The position numbers and the translations under genes are program-made. Shown piece after piece: positions 16,669 through 25,447 of a stretch of 64,000 bases of DNA; the first letter of the stretch is position 1; each line of letters begins with the position of its first letter. The notes beneath the pieces were generated by a model. It worked only from the letters and a program-made list of their open reading frames with translations, searched no databases and was not told the origin of the DNA. This DNA is from Cytophagales bacterium (GTDB lineage: Bacteria; Bacteroidota; Bacteroidia; Cytophagales; Microscillaceae), in assembly GCA_004293905.1 (NCBI GenBank), contig RDZE01000014.1:62001-126000 (forward strand), written 5' to 3'.

Positions 16669-19560
16669 CTATAGATTTAGAAAACTATCCAAATAATAAC
16701 ACTCTTTGAGTGCTTCTTGTATGTATTGGGTATTTTGATATTGGTCTTTAATCTGTTGGTAATAAATAGAATAAGCAGGCTCAAAACTGAATTCCTTGTC
16801 TTTGCAGTAGGCTAATCGTTGTTCACATTCTGCCAACATGAGTGCTAATGCGGCTGCAATTTCTCTATTTTTTTTCTTTTTTGCTATTTTTAATGCATTT
16901 TGATAGGTATTTTGTGCTACTTCTAATCCCATGCTTTGATTTTTGTATTTTAAGATGCCATTTGGTTCTATACTGAGGCTTAGTATACAATCTTGACAAA
17001 GCCCACTGCCTATGAGTTTGCCAGCGGTGTAGTCGTATTCAGTCCTTGCGGTATGAAAATAGGCTGTGAGTGTAGATGCTTTTCCTCGGACACCTATGTT
17101 GTATTGTAAGTTTCCGAGTAATAATCCCCATTTTTCGGCATTTTTAGGGTCTTTCTTGATTTTGGTTTCCAAATCTATGTACCAACGTGCTACCTCTATT
17201 TTGGTGAAACTTTTGAGGTTGTATGTTTCTTCTAAGGTGAAAGGGAGTGGCATTCTTTTGACTTGAAATATCTCATCTTCATATTTTCGGAGGTATTTTT
17301 TAGGATTTGGGATTTTTTCAAAGGCAATGAGGGCTTCTTGTGCTCTGCCATCGCGGAGGAGTGTTGTGCCTAAATATTCGTATATTTTTACTTTTTGTAG
17401 CTCTTCTACGGCATCTATTTTTGATAGTAAGTAGTACTCGTAGTCATTTTTATTAGGTTTTTCGAAGAGTGCTACCATAGATTGTGCTCGGTCTGCTTGT
17501 AAATCGAGCATAAAATCGACATAGATTGAAAATTGGGGGTTACTAAGTGTAAATTTGGCTTTTTCTTCGGGTTTTTTGGAGGAATTGTAGTAGGGTTGTA
17601 GTGTAGCACTTAGAAAAGAAAGTAATTGTTCTTCTAAACTTGCAGGAACGGTTAGGTCATTAGGATTAACACCGAGCAATGTGTTTTTTAATTCTAAGGC
17701 TTTGATGCGTTGAAAGAGTTGGTTTTCTAACTCAGGGCTATAGGTATTGAGTTCAACGATTTCGATGACGATTTGTAATATTTTGGCTTGTTTTACTAAG
17801 TCTGCTTTTTTACTTCCTTCTATCATTTTTTGTAAGGCTTGTTTGCCTTCTGCTTTGAAGCCCGCGAGATAATCGAGATAGGCTAAAGCTATTTGTATAA
17901 AATCGCCATTGTTCACTTTATTTTGGTTGCGCAATATAATGAGCCATTCGCGTAGTTCGTCTATTTTTTTGAGTGTTTCGTTTTTAGGAAGCTCTTTTAC
18001 ATTGGTCATAAATAAAAGATTTTCTTCTTTTTTTACGCCCAATGCAAATTGTTCTATTCGATTGATTTCTCGGAGAATGAGCATTTCGATGAACTCAGAT
18101 TTATTATCTATTTGGTAGATATTTTTCATTTCTTCTATCGGCTGGCTAAAAGGTGCTAAGGCTCTGATGAAGTACATGAGGCATTTTTCACGGCTATTTT
18201 CGCAAGCCTTAAGTGTATTCTCAAAATCGGCATCAGATTCATAGCGAATATTTTTGAGTAGGTCGGCTCTTTTTTCGGGTACTCTATCGAATACGATGGC
18301 ATAAAGTCGGTTGGCTTCACCGCGTCTATTGATTTGGGTAAGTGCATCGGCTTTGCGCTCTAATGCCCAGTATTGTGCTATGCTATTTACTTGTGGGAGT
18401 TTGGTTACTTCATTGTCGTAAATGGCGATACTTTTTTCAGGCATTTGTCCATAGTTATAAAGTCGCATACATTGGAAAGCATAACGCAATTTTAACCAAG
18501 TGTTATTTTCTGTTTTGAGCTTATTTTCTAATTGGTTGATGATTGTTTTGCTTATAAAAGTTGCACTACCGATATATATATTATACTGCTGAGGTTTTAA
18601 CAAAATATCTTCCTCATCTTTATCTTCCCCAAAGAGAAAATAACTTTTTACTCTTGAAGGGAGATTGTTCCATACCCTGAATTTTTTATCTATTGTTTGT
18701 GGGTTATCTTGTAAAAAAAGTGAAATATGACTCTTAATCAGTTCAGAGAGTTTTTCTTCTTTCTCTATAGTAATTGTTTTTACAAAAACAGGTATTTTAA
18801 GGGTTGTGCCTACGGGCAGGGAAGTAAACAGGTAATTTTCTTGTGTAGTGATTGTATCTAATTGAGGGTTGAGGCGTAGTATATCACTAACTTTACAGTC
18901 ATAAAAAGTACTAATTTTACCTAAATTATCAAGTCTTTCCCAACTGTATCCTTCTTCTTTTTCTACCTTAAAATCTGTAGTAGTAGGTTTAAAGTCTTTG
19001 GTTGCCTCTTCTAACCATTCTACATTGCCTCTTTCATTGGAAGGCTCTATGATTTTACTTTGGTAAAGATATTCTATGGCGGCTTTGTCTTGTGTATTGA
19101 GCAAATACTGGACAAAAGTATTACTCTCTATATAAGGGGATAGTATTTTATTTTTAGGATTTTGTACAGATTGGTAGATTTTTTCCCAATCTACTTCCGT
19201 AAAGTCATAGATGGCATCTTGTATGTCTTTTTCATCTGTCTGATTTTTAGTATAAGTAGTCCATTCGCTTAGGTTGGTTTGGTAGTCGTAGTTTCTTTGT
19301 CCATATTTATTGTTATAGTAGTAAGAAGCATAAAGCATGGCTCTTTCCGCGTCTTCATAACCATAGCCGTATGTTTTTTGAATATGCACAAATTGTATAG
19401 GTGAATAATCGCGAATGGCTTTTTCGGAGGGAAGAAAGAAACTGTATTTGAGATAATAATCAGTCCCCATAAAATCAGGGCTATAACAACTTTGGCTCAT
19501 TGGGACATAGAAAATGCACATGAGGAATGTGAGCAAAGTATAGGTTATTTTTTGATGCAT
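16669..19560 (-). CDS. Large exported protein with LysM-like region and helical repeats
   Basis: A 963-residue protein with an N-terminal signal sequence; the segment ends in MSQSC, a weak lipobox. Around residues 203-262 a stretch with YSWERLDNLGKISTFYDCKV and LPVGTTLKIPV resembles a LysM fold. The rest is mostly helical and looks like degenerate TPR/solenoid repeats, for example TTLLRDGRAQEALIAFEKIP. The family was not recognised. It is encoded directly upstream of, and almost touching, the MoxR-like ATPase, so a joint role at the cell envelope is an inference from context only. Confidence 0.55.
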   Translation of the reverse strand: MHQKITYTLLTFLMCIFYVPMSQSCYSPDFMGTDYYLKYSFFLPSEKAIRDYSPIQFVHIQKTYGYGYEDAERAMLYASYYYNNKYGQRNYDYQTNLSEWTTYTKNQTDEKDIQDAIYDFTEVDWEKIYQSVQNPKNKILSPYIESNTFVQYLLNTQDKAAIEYLYQSKIIEPSNERGNVEWLEEATKDFKPTTTDFKVEKEEGYSWERLDNLGKISTFYDCKVSDILRLNPQLDTITTQENYLFTSLPVGTTLKIPVFVKTITIEKEEKLSELIKSHISLFLQDNPQTIDKKFRVWNNLPSRVKSYFLFGEDKDEEDILLKPQQYNIYIGSATFISKTIINQLENKLKTENNTWLKLRYAFQCMRLYNYGQMPEKSIAIYDNEVTKLPQVNSIAQYWALERKADALTQINRRGEANRLYAIVFDRVPEKRADLLKNIRYESDADFENTLKACENSREKCLMYFIRALAPFSQPIEEMKNIYQIDNKSEFIEMLILREINRIEQFALGVKKEENLLFMTNVKELPKNETLKKIDELREWLIILRNQNKVNNGDFIQIALAYLDYLAGFKAEGKQALQKMIEGSKKADLVKQAKILQIVIEIVELNTYSPELENQLFQRIKALELKNTLLGVNPNDLTVPASLEEQLLSFLSATLQPYYNSSKKPEEKAKFTLSNPQFSIYVDFMLDLQADRAQSMVALFEKPNKNDYEYYLLSKIDAVEELQKVKIYEYLGTTLLRDGRAQEALIAFEKIPNPKKYLRKYEDEIFQVKRMPLPFTLEETYNLKSFTKIEVARWYIDLETKIKKDPKNAEKWGLLLGNLQYNIGVRGKASTLTAYFHTARTEYDYTAGKLIGSGLCQDCILSLSIEPNGILKYKNQSMGLEVAQNTYQNALKIAKKKKNREIAAALALMLAECEQRLAYCKDKEFSFEPAYSIYYQQIKDQYQNTQYIQEALKECYYLDSFLNL

Positions 19561-19597
19561 AGTTTCTCCTTTTTCCTGAAAAAATATTTATGTGTAA

Positions 19598-19641
19598 AAA
19601 AGACCTACGGAAGCGCGAGAGGCTATTTCTGTAGGTCTTTT
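19598..19641 (-). terminator. Terminator downstream of actA
   Basis: An 11-bp perfect stem (19598-19608 with 19631-19641) around a 22-base loop. On the minus strand it ends in a T-run, 42 bases after the actA stop. Confidence 0.7.
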
Positions 19642-19682
19642 ATAGAATTATGATTGTTCTTTTTTTGCGAAAGCAAAGGGTA

Positions 19683-20978
19683 TTAATAGTGGCATTTGGC
19701 ACACTCTAAACCACCTATGTTTTCTACTTTGAGTTGTTTGCCTCCTGCTTGTTTGTGAGCAGCCATTAATTTATCGTAGTAGGCATTTCCTTCAGCTTTT
19801 ACTACGGTGCGGCGGTGGCAATCAATACACCAACCCATTGTAAGGGTGGCACGTTGTTGAACAACTTCCATTTCTTGTACTTCCCCGTGGCAATTTTGAC
19901 ATTCGAGTCCGCCTGCTACTACGTGTTGTGCGTGGTTGAAATAGGCAAAATCAGGTAAGTTGTGTACGCGTATCCATTCTATAGGTTTGTCGTTTTGGAT
20001 AGCGGCATATATTTTTTTGATTTCAGGAGATTCGCGTTTGATTTCATTGTGGCAGTTCATACACACGTTTGCAGCGGGTATGGTTGCCGATTTTCCTTTG
20101 CTTACTCCTGTGTGGCAATAGTTACAGTCTATTTCGTATTGCCCTGCGTGCAATTTGTGTGAAAATGCGATAGGTTGTGTAGGTGCATATCCTTGTTGCA
20201 CACCCACAGTAGCCAATGTATCAATCACCGATTTTGTGGTAACGACCGCAAAGAGCATTACGGCTAAACCTATAAAGGCAGGGTGTTTGAAGAATTTAGA
20301 AATGTCATAACGTTGATTGAGCACTTCTTTGTCGCTTTCTTCCATTTCGCCTGTTTCTTCTCTTTGTTTGAGATAGCGTGTTAGTACAGACATTAATAGG
20401 CTAAGCACAACTACCATTAGCAACAATACAACTACTAAAACACCTAAAATGATGTTAATGTAGCCTGATGAAGTACCTCCACCTCCTTCTCCATCGTTAA
20501 CTGTTGTAGAGTCTGTACCTCCGTTGGCATTTCCATTACCTCCTGTATTAACTTTTTTGCTTGCATCGTCTATATAAGCGATGACAGATTTGATTTCATC
20601 GTCTTTGAGGTCTTCAAAGCTCGACATTTGGGCTTTGTTGTATTTTTCGTAGAGGGCAACTGCATAAGCATCACCGCTTGCGATTACTTTCTGCGAGTTA
20701 CGAATCCAAGGGATAAGCCATGCTTCAGTGCGGCGTTCTAAAATGCCTTTGAGTCCAGGTCCTACGACTACTTCGTCGCTAAGTGCGTGGCAAGAAGAGC
20801 ATTTAAGTTCATATAGTTGTTTGCCAAGTTCTAAGTCGGCAGTGGCTCCTCCAGCTTTGGTTTCTACCTTTTGGGCTACGCTGTCTTGTTTGGCTTCCTG
20901 AGCTTGTGTATAGGCAAGAGGAGCTGCCAAAAAGAGGAGGGTTATGAGAAAAGAGGATATTCTTTTATTCGCAAACAT
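19683..20978 (-). CDS. actA: Alternative complex III multihaem cytochrome c subunit ActA, with N-terminal monohaem domain
   Basis: A 431-residue exported cytochrome. After a signal peptide (to about residue 26) comes a monohaem cytochrome c domain with CSSCH at 60-64. A Gly/Ser/Thr-rich linker and a membrane helix (about 172-198) follow, then a second helix (about 233-255). The C-terminal haem domain contains CNYCH, CMNCH, CQNCH, CIDCH and CAKCH. Thus there are six CxxCH sites: five as in the ActA pentahaem subunit plus one extra at the N-terminus. In alternative complex III this subunit passes electrons from the quinol-oxidising core. The gene is alone here, flanked by its own promoter and terminator and 19 kb from actB. 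Confidence 0.85.
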   Translation of the reverse strand: MFANKRISSFLITLLFLAAPLAYTQAQEAKQDSVAQKVETKAGGATADLELGKQLYELKCSSCHALSDEVVVGPGLKGILERRTEAWLIPWIRNSQKVIASGDAYAVALYEKYNKAQMSSFEDLKDDEIKSVIAYIDDASKKVNTGGNGNANGGTDSTTVNDGEGGGGTSSGYINIILGVLVVVLLLMVVVLSLLMSVLTRYLKQREETGEMEESDKEVLNQRYDISKFFKHPAFIGLAVMLFAVVTTKSVIDTLATVGVQQGYAPTQPIAFSHKLHAGQYEIDCNYCHTGVSKGKSATIPAANVCMNCHNEIKRESPEIKKIYAAIQNDKPIEWIRVHNLPDFAYFNHAQHVVAGGLECQNCHGEVQEMEVVQQRATLTMGWCIDCHRRTVVKAEGNAYYDKLMAAHKQAGGKQLKVENIGGLECAKCHY

Positions 20979-21009
20979 AATTCTAATAAATATTTTAGCT
21001 ATTTAGACG

Positions 21010-21040
21010 CAAATCTAATATTCAATCTGATATATTCAAA
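21010..21040 (-). promoter_or_regulatory. Promoter of actA
   Basis: On the minus strand: TTTG (21037-21040), 19-base spacer, TAGATTTG (21010-21017), 31 bases before the actA start. Same -7 sequence and spacer as the actB promoter. Confidence 0.7.
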
Positions 21041-21201
21041 TAGTGAGGCAAAAAATAATCTACTTCTTTATCTATAAGAGGTTTTGAATGAGGGTTTATT
21101 TTTTTATTAAAGTGCTGATTTTGAGTATTTTAGCGGTAAAAATGAGGGTTATTTTTTTTATTTAGAATAAGTATAAATAGTTTTTTTATAGTCATTTCAT
21201 C

Positions 21202-21241
21202 AAAAAAAGCCTATCAGTTTTTTTGTTCTGTAGGCTTTTTT
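21202..21241 (-). terminator. Terminator downstream of lpdA
   Basis: An 11-bp stem (21203-21213 with 21231-21241), extended by three more pairs after a mismatch, with flanking A- and T-runs; 31 bases after the lpdA stop. Confidence 0.8.
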
Positions 21242-21272
21242 ATTTTTGAGTATATGTTTTATTTGTTTTTTC

Positions 21273-22673
<1,401 letters not shown>

Positions 22674-22706
22674 ATATTGTTCAGTTATTTAGGATTTTGC
22701 AGGTTG

Positions 22707-22714
22707 CAAAGTTA
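22707..22714 (-). promoter_or_regulatory. -7 box of lpdA
   Basis: Minus-strand TAACTTTG, matching TAnnTTTG, 34 bases before the start codon; -33 element weak. Confidence 0.45.
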
Positions 22715-22844
22715 AAATTTAAAGTGCATTAATCTAAATATTTTCATTTTTTGTAAGAAAAAACTATACTGCTCCCTAAAATGAGTAGTATTGAGTAAGG
22801 TTGGCTTAAAGCTCTATTCATTGTGTTGTGTTTATAAAGTTACC

Positions 22845-22888
22845 CATAACAATTACCGCTTTATGAAAGGCGGGATTTTTAGCACTTT
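22845..22888. repeat. Island repeat, site 1 (half-site, downstream of the PIN gene)
   Basis: Begins CATAAC (22845-22850) and contains a 21-base stretch (22867-22887, core GGCGGGATTTTTAGCACTT) that is identical to bases 23721-23741 in site 2. Only one arm of the long palindrome seen in sites 2-4 is clear; the other arm, expected before the PIN gene's 3' end at 22963, looks degraded. It marks the left border of the accessory island. Confidence 0.6.
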
Positions 22889-22962
22889 CCTTGCCCTATG
22901 CACAAAGTTGATAGAAGGTGTAAAAGTCTACATTTGGGATATTAGGGTGTTTTTTTTTCTCG

Positions 22963-23385
22963 TCAAAGCGTTCGCAAGAAGTCTTCAAAAAGCATAACCT
23001 TCCTAAACCCTTGTTTTCGTAAACCTTCGTGTAAAGGATTATCTCTTGTCAAAAGTAGTAGGTCTAACTGCATTGCTAAGGCTACATAAGTCGCATCTTT
23101 TAAATCTATTTTGTCAAGTAACTTTTTAGACTTTTCAAGGCTTTCTTCGCTTAAAGCGTATTGTGGTAAAATTGTAATTTGCGAAAACACAAAATATGTC
23201 CATTGCAAAAACTCATCATCTTGCATTTTTGTCTTCATTTTCAAGATATGTTTGTACTTTTCAACTTCTACCAACACAAAATCAGGAAGAATAAAATTAT
23301 AGTACGTTAATAAGGGTTTGTAACTTGCCTTACCACTTATTAATATACTCATCAAAATATTTGCATCAATTACGAAGTCTGTCAT
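22963..23385 (-). CDS. PIN-domain ribonuclease, toxin-like (VapC type)
   Basis: A 140-residue PIN domain. It has Asp7 in FVIDANILMS, a mid-protein acidic patch (LVEVEKYKHI), DLKDATYVALAMQLD (about residues 95-109) and LLTRDNPLHEG with a late Asp. These fit the metal-binding acids of PIN nucleases, which cut RNA. It starts 2 bases after the stop of a 73-residue gene that probably encodes its antitoxin, and the pair is bounded by island repeats. Target RNA unknown. Confidence 0.72.
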   Translation of the reverse strand: MTDFVIDANILMSILISGKASYKPLLTYYNFILPDFVLVEVEKYKHILKMKTKMQDDEFLQWTYFVFSQITILPQYALSEESLEKSKKLLDKIDLKDATYVALAMQLDLLLLTRDNPLHEGLRKQGFRKVMLFEDFLRTL

Positions 23386-23387
23386 TG

Positions 23388-23609
23388 TTACGCAAAATAT
23401 TTATGTTTCTCTTGTTTCCAAGCTAAATTCCTTGATACTTGCCATTCTTTGTCATTTTCAAGGTCAATGTTTTCCAAGTCTTTTAAAATGTCTTGTGCGG
23501 CAAGTTTGAGAACAACTTTTTGCATAAATTCCTGTAAATGGGTTTCTATCTGTTTGTAACCCATTGTTTGCACAAAACTTTCATCTAATTGTATTTTGAA
23601 TTCTACCAT
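23388..23609 (-). CDS. Putative antitoxin partner of the PIN protein
   Basis: A 73-residue protein, mostly helical and charged, with no recognised DNA-binding motif. The call rests on size, on a 2-base gap to the downstream PIN gene and on the usual antitoxin-then-toxin order. The segment VVLKLAAQDILKDLENIDLE may form the toxin-binding helix; this is inference. Confidence 0.5.
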   Translation of the reverse strand: MVEFKIQLDESFVQTMGYKQIETHLQEFMQKVVLKLAAQDILKDLENIDLENDKEWQVSRNLAWKQEKHKYFA

Positions 23610-23690
23610 TTTTCTACGAATTTAAAGTTTGCACAAATTTACAATTTATCTGCCATGAATGTTGTCTTTGGGTCATTGTTTTATTTATAA

Positions 23691-23828
23691 GGTAAGGCGC
23701 AACGAAAAAAAATAGTTGCGAAGGCGGGATTTTTAGCACTTACTTTCTTGATTGTCCCAAACTACAAATATAGCACAAATCTTTCTAAAAAGTCCCCCCC
23801 GCCATTTTGCCAAACTGCTGTTATGCAC
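23691..23828. repeat. Island repeat, site 2 (attC-like palindrome)
   Basis: The left part contains CGCAAC and GTTGCG (an internal inverted pair) and then GGCGGGATTTTTAGCACTT. The right arm (23794-23826) contains CCCCCCGCCATTTTGCC and ends in GCTGTTATGC. GGCGGG and CCCGCC face each other across about 70 bases. It lies immediately downstream of the caspase-like gene, which ends at 23831. Confidence 0.65.
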
Positions 23829-23830
23829 CG

Positions 23831-25270
23831 TTATTTTTCGTGTTCAAATTTTTCCTTAATAATTTCAACTAATTTAGTTTCAGTTTCCAATATTTTGTTT
23901 TTAAGAAATTCCAGTATTTTATCCGTCTGTTTTATTAGGAAATCGGAAGAACTCCATTTAAAATTGGTAATAATCTCTCTGAGACTCCAATCAGTTTCAC
24001 TATAACCTGTGAATGCATAGAAAAATTTAATATCCTTTTTTGAGATTAAAAAAGTTAATAACAAAGCGTGTTGTTTCAAATTTGGGAATAATGGTTTAAA
24101 ATCGATAGTCACATATTTATAGGGAATATCAATAGGTTGTTCAAAACCTTTTAATTCATTTCTATATTTTGTAACAATTTTATTTCCTCTCATCATACTG
24201 GTTAAACCCCAAAAGGGATTAGCTGTTTCTTCCTCTTGATATGATGTTTGTTCGTAATCAGGTTTTGCAAAAAAGTCATTAGGGTTATCTTCTAACCATC
24301 TAGCAATTAAAATTCCTTTTGGCAGATACCTTAGATTATGCTCGAATGAAAACCTATACTCATACAATTCATTGATTTCAGTTTTCAGCTCCGATTCTTC
24401 AATAAGTTCTTTGACTTGGTTAAGAAGATTTGAAACATCTTCTTGAGTTGAATAAATTTCAGCCTCCTTTTTAATTTTGTCTATGTATGAATTATACTTT
24501 ACAGACTCTTCTTCTTTTACATTTTCAATCTCTTTTACTGATTCAGTAATGTATTTATCAATAACTTTTTGTAATTCTGGCGAAGTGTCTAAAAAACGTT
24601 CTGTGTGGTCAGCTTGCGTTATAAAAAAAGGTGTTTGGTTAGTGCTTTTTTCAAATTCATCAGATATAAAATCAATAATGTCTTTATACCGAATGGAAGG
24701 TTTATCACTTCTGTTTATCGCCTTTAAGAAACTTTTCGTGAAATCACTTAATTCGTCATTTTGATACGAATATTGAGAAGTCATACTCGAATGAAGAAAA
24801 TAGCATTTATCAAAACTGTCAACTGTTTTGGAATAATACTTTTCAACAATATTGGTATTCTCTTTAATGTATGAAACTCCAGATTGACAGGCATCAATAA
24901 CTTTAGTAACCATTTTAGGTTTAATGCTCTTTATCATACTGTCAATCTCCAAATTCTGAAGTGATGTTTGTCTTTTTTGACTTTCATCATAGTCTGAAAG
25001 AATGTAATAAAATTCGTTACTTATGAAACTTCCGTGTCCTGAAAAGTAGAAAAACAATTCTTCAATGCTTTGACCCTTCCATCCTTCAAATAATTTCGAT
25101 AATTCGGACTTAACTATATTACTTTTAACATTTTTGCTGAATACTTTTATTTCGGCAAATTCTTTTGAAGCGTTTAAAACTTCTGATATAGCATTGATGT
25201 CATTATCGCAACCTGGCAGATTGTTACCATTTTTATATTCGCTAATTCCTATAAGTATTCCTATTCTCAT
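23831..25270 (-). CDS. Caspase-like cysteine protease (peptidase C14 family)
   Basis: A 479-residue protein with an N-terminal caspase/metacaspase domain (about residues 1-230). The catalytic pair is clear: His79 in FYFSGHGSF and Cys128 in KVIDACQSG. The opening MRIGILIGISEYKNGNNLPG followed by CDNDINAI is the typical bacterial C14 start. The remaining 250 residues are helical then mixed, with no recognised domain; this may be the sensor or substrate-contacting part. No signal peptide, so it should act in the cytoplasm. It is a single-gene unit between two island repeats. Stand-alone bacterial caspases are often parts of abortive-infection defences; here that is inference from the company it keeps. 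Confidence 0.8.
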   Translation of the reverse strand: MRIGILIGISEYKNGNNLPGCDNDINAISEVLNASKEFAEIKVFSKNVKSNIVKSELSKLFEGWKGQSIEELFFYFSGHGSFISNEFYYILSDYDESQKRQTSLQNLEIDSMIKSIKPKMVTKVIDACQSGVSYIKENTNIVEKYYSKTVDSFDKCYFLHSSMTSQYSYQNDELSDFTKSFLKAINRSDKPSIRYKDIIDFISDEFEKSTNQTPFFITQADHTERFLDTSPELQKVIDKYITESVKEIENVKEEESVKYNSYIDKIKKEAEIYSTQEDVSNLLNQVKELIEESELKTEINELYEYRFSFEHNLRYLPKGILIARWLEDNPNDFFAKPDYEQTSYQEEETANPFWGLTSMMRGNKIVTKYRNELKGFEQPIDIPYKYVTIDFKPLFPNLKQHALLLTFLISKKDIKFFYAFTGYSETDWSLREIITNFKWSSSDFLIKQTDKILEFLKNKILETETKLVEIIKEKFEHEK

Positions 25271-25296
25271 ATTTTTGACGGTGTGTTTTTATAATG

Positions 25297-25430
25297 CTAC
25301 ATAACGTTTTGTGGCTTGGCGATGTGGCGGATTTTAGCACAAAAGTTCAATCGAATTACTACTGTTGAACCTTGCAAAAATGTTTCATAGAAGCACTTTA
25401 GCTGCCATATTGCCAAACCGCTGTTAGTAC
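25297..25430. repeat. Island repeat, site 3 (attC-like palindrome)
   Basis: Left arm from CATAAC (25300-25305) through GGCTTGGCGATGTGGCGGA. Right arm (25401-25427) has GCTGCCATATTGCCAAACC and then GCTGTTAG. The arms pair over about 16 bp with G:U-type wobbles (TGGCGATGTGGC against GCCATATTGCCA). The apex holds a second small inverted pair, GTTCAA and TTGAAC. It lies 17 bases beyond the stop of the restriction-methylation gene. Confidence 0.75.
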
Positions 25431-25447
25431 CAGTTGTTCTTCTCTCA

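Noticed and set aside
22791..22997. Plus-strand frame of 68 codons over site 1
   Set aside because: It overlaps the palindromic repeat and the PIN gene end, lacks a promoter and shows no protein-like composition.
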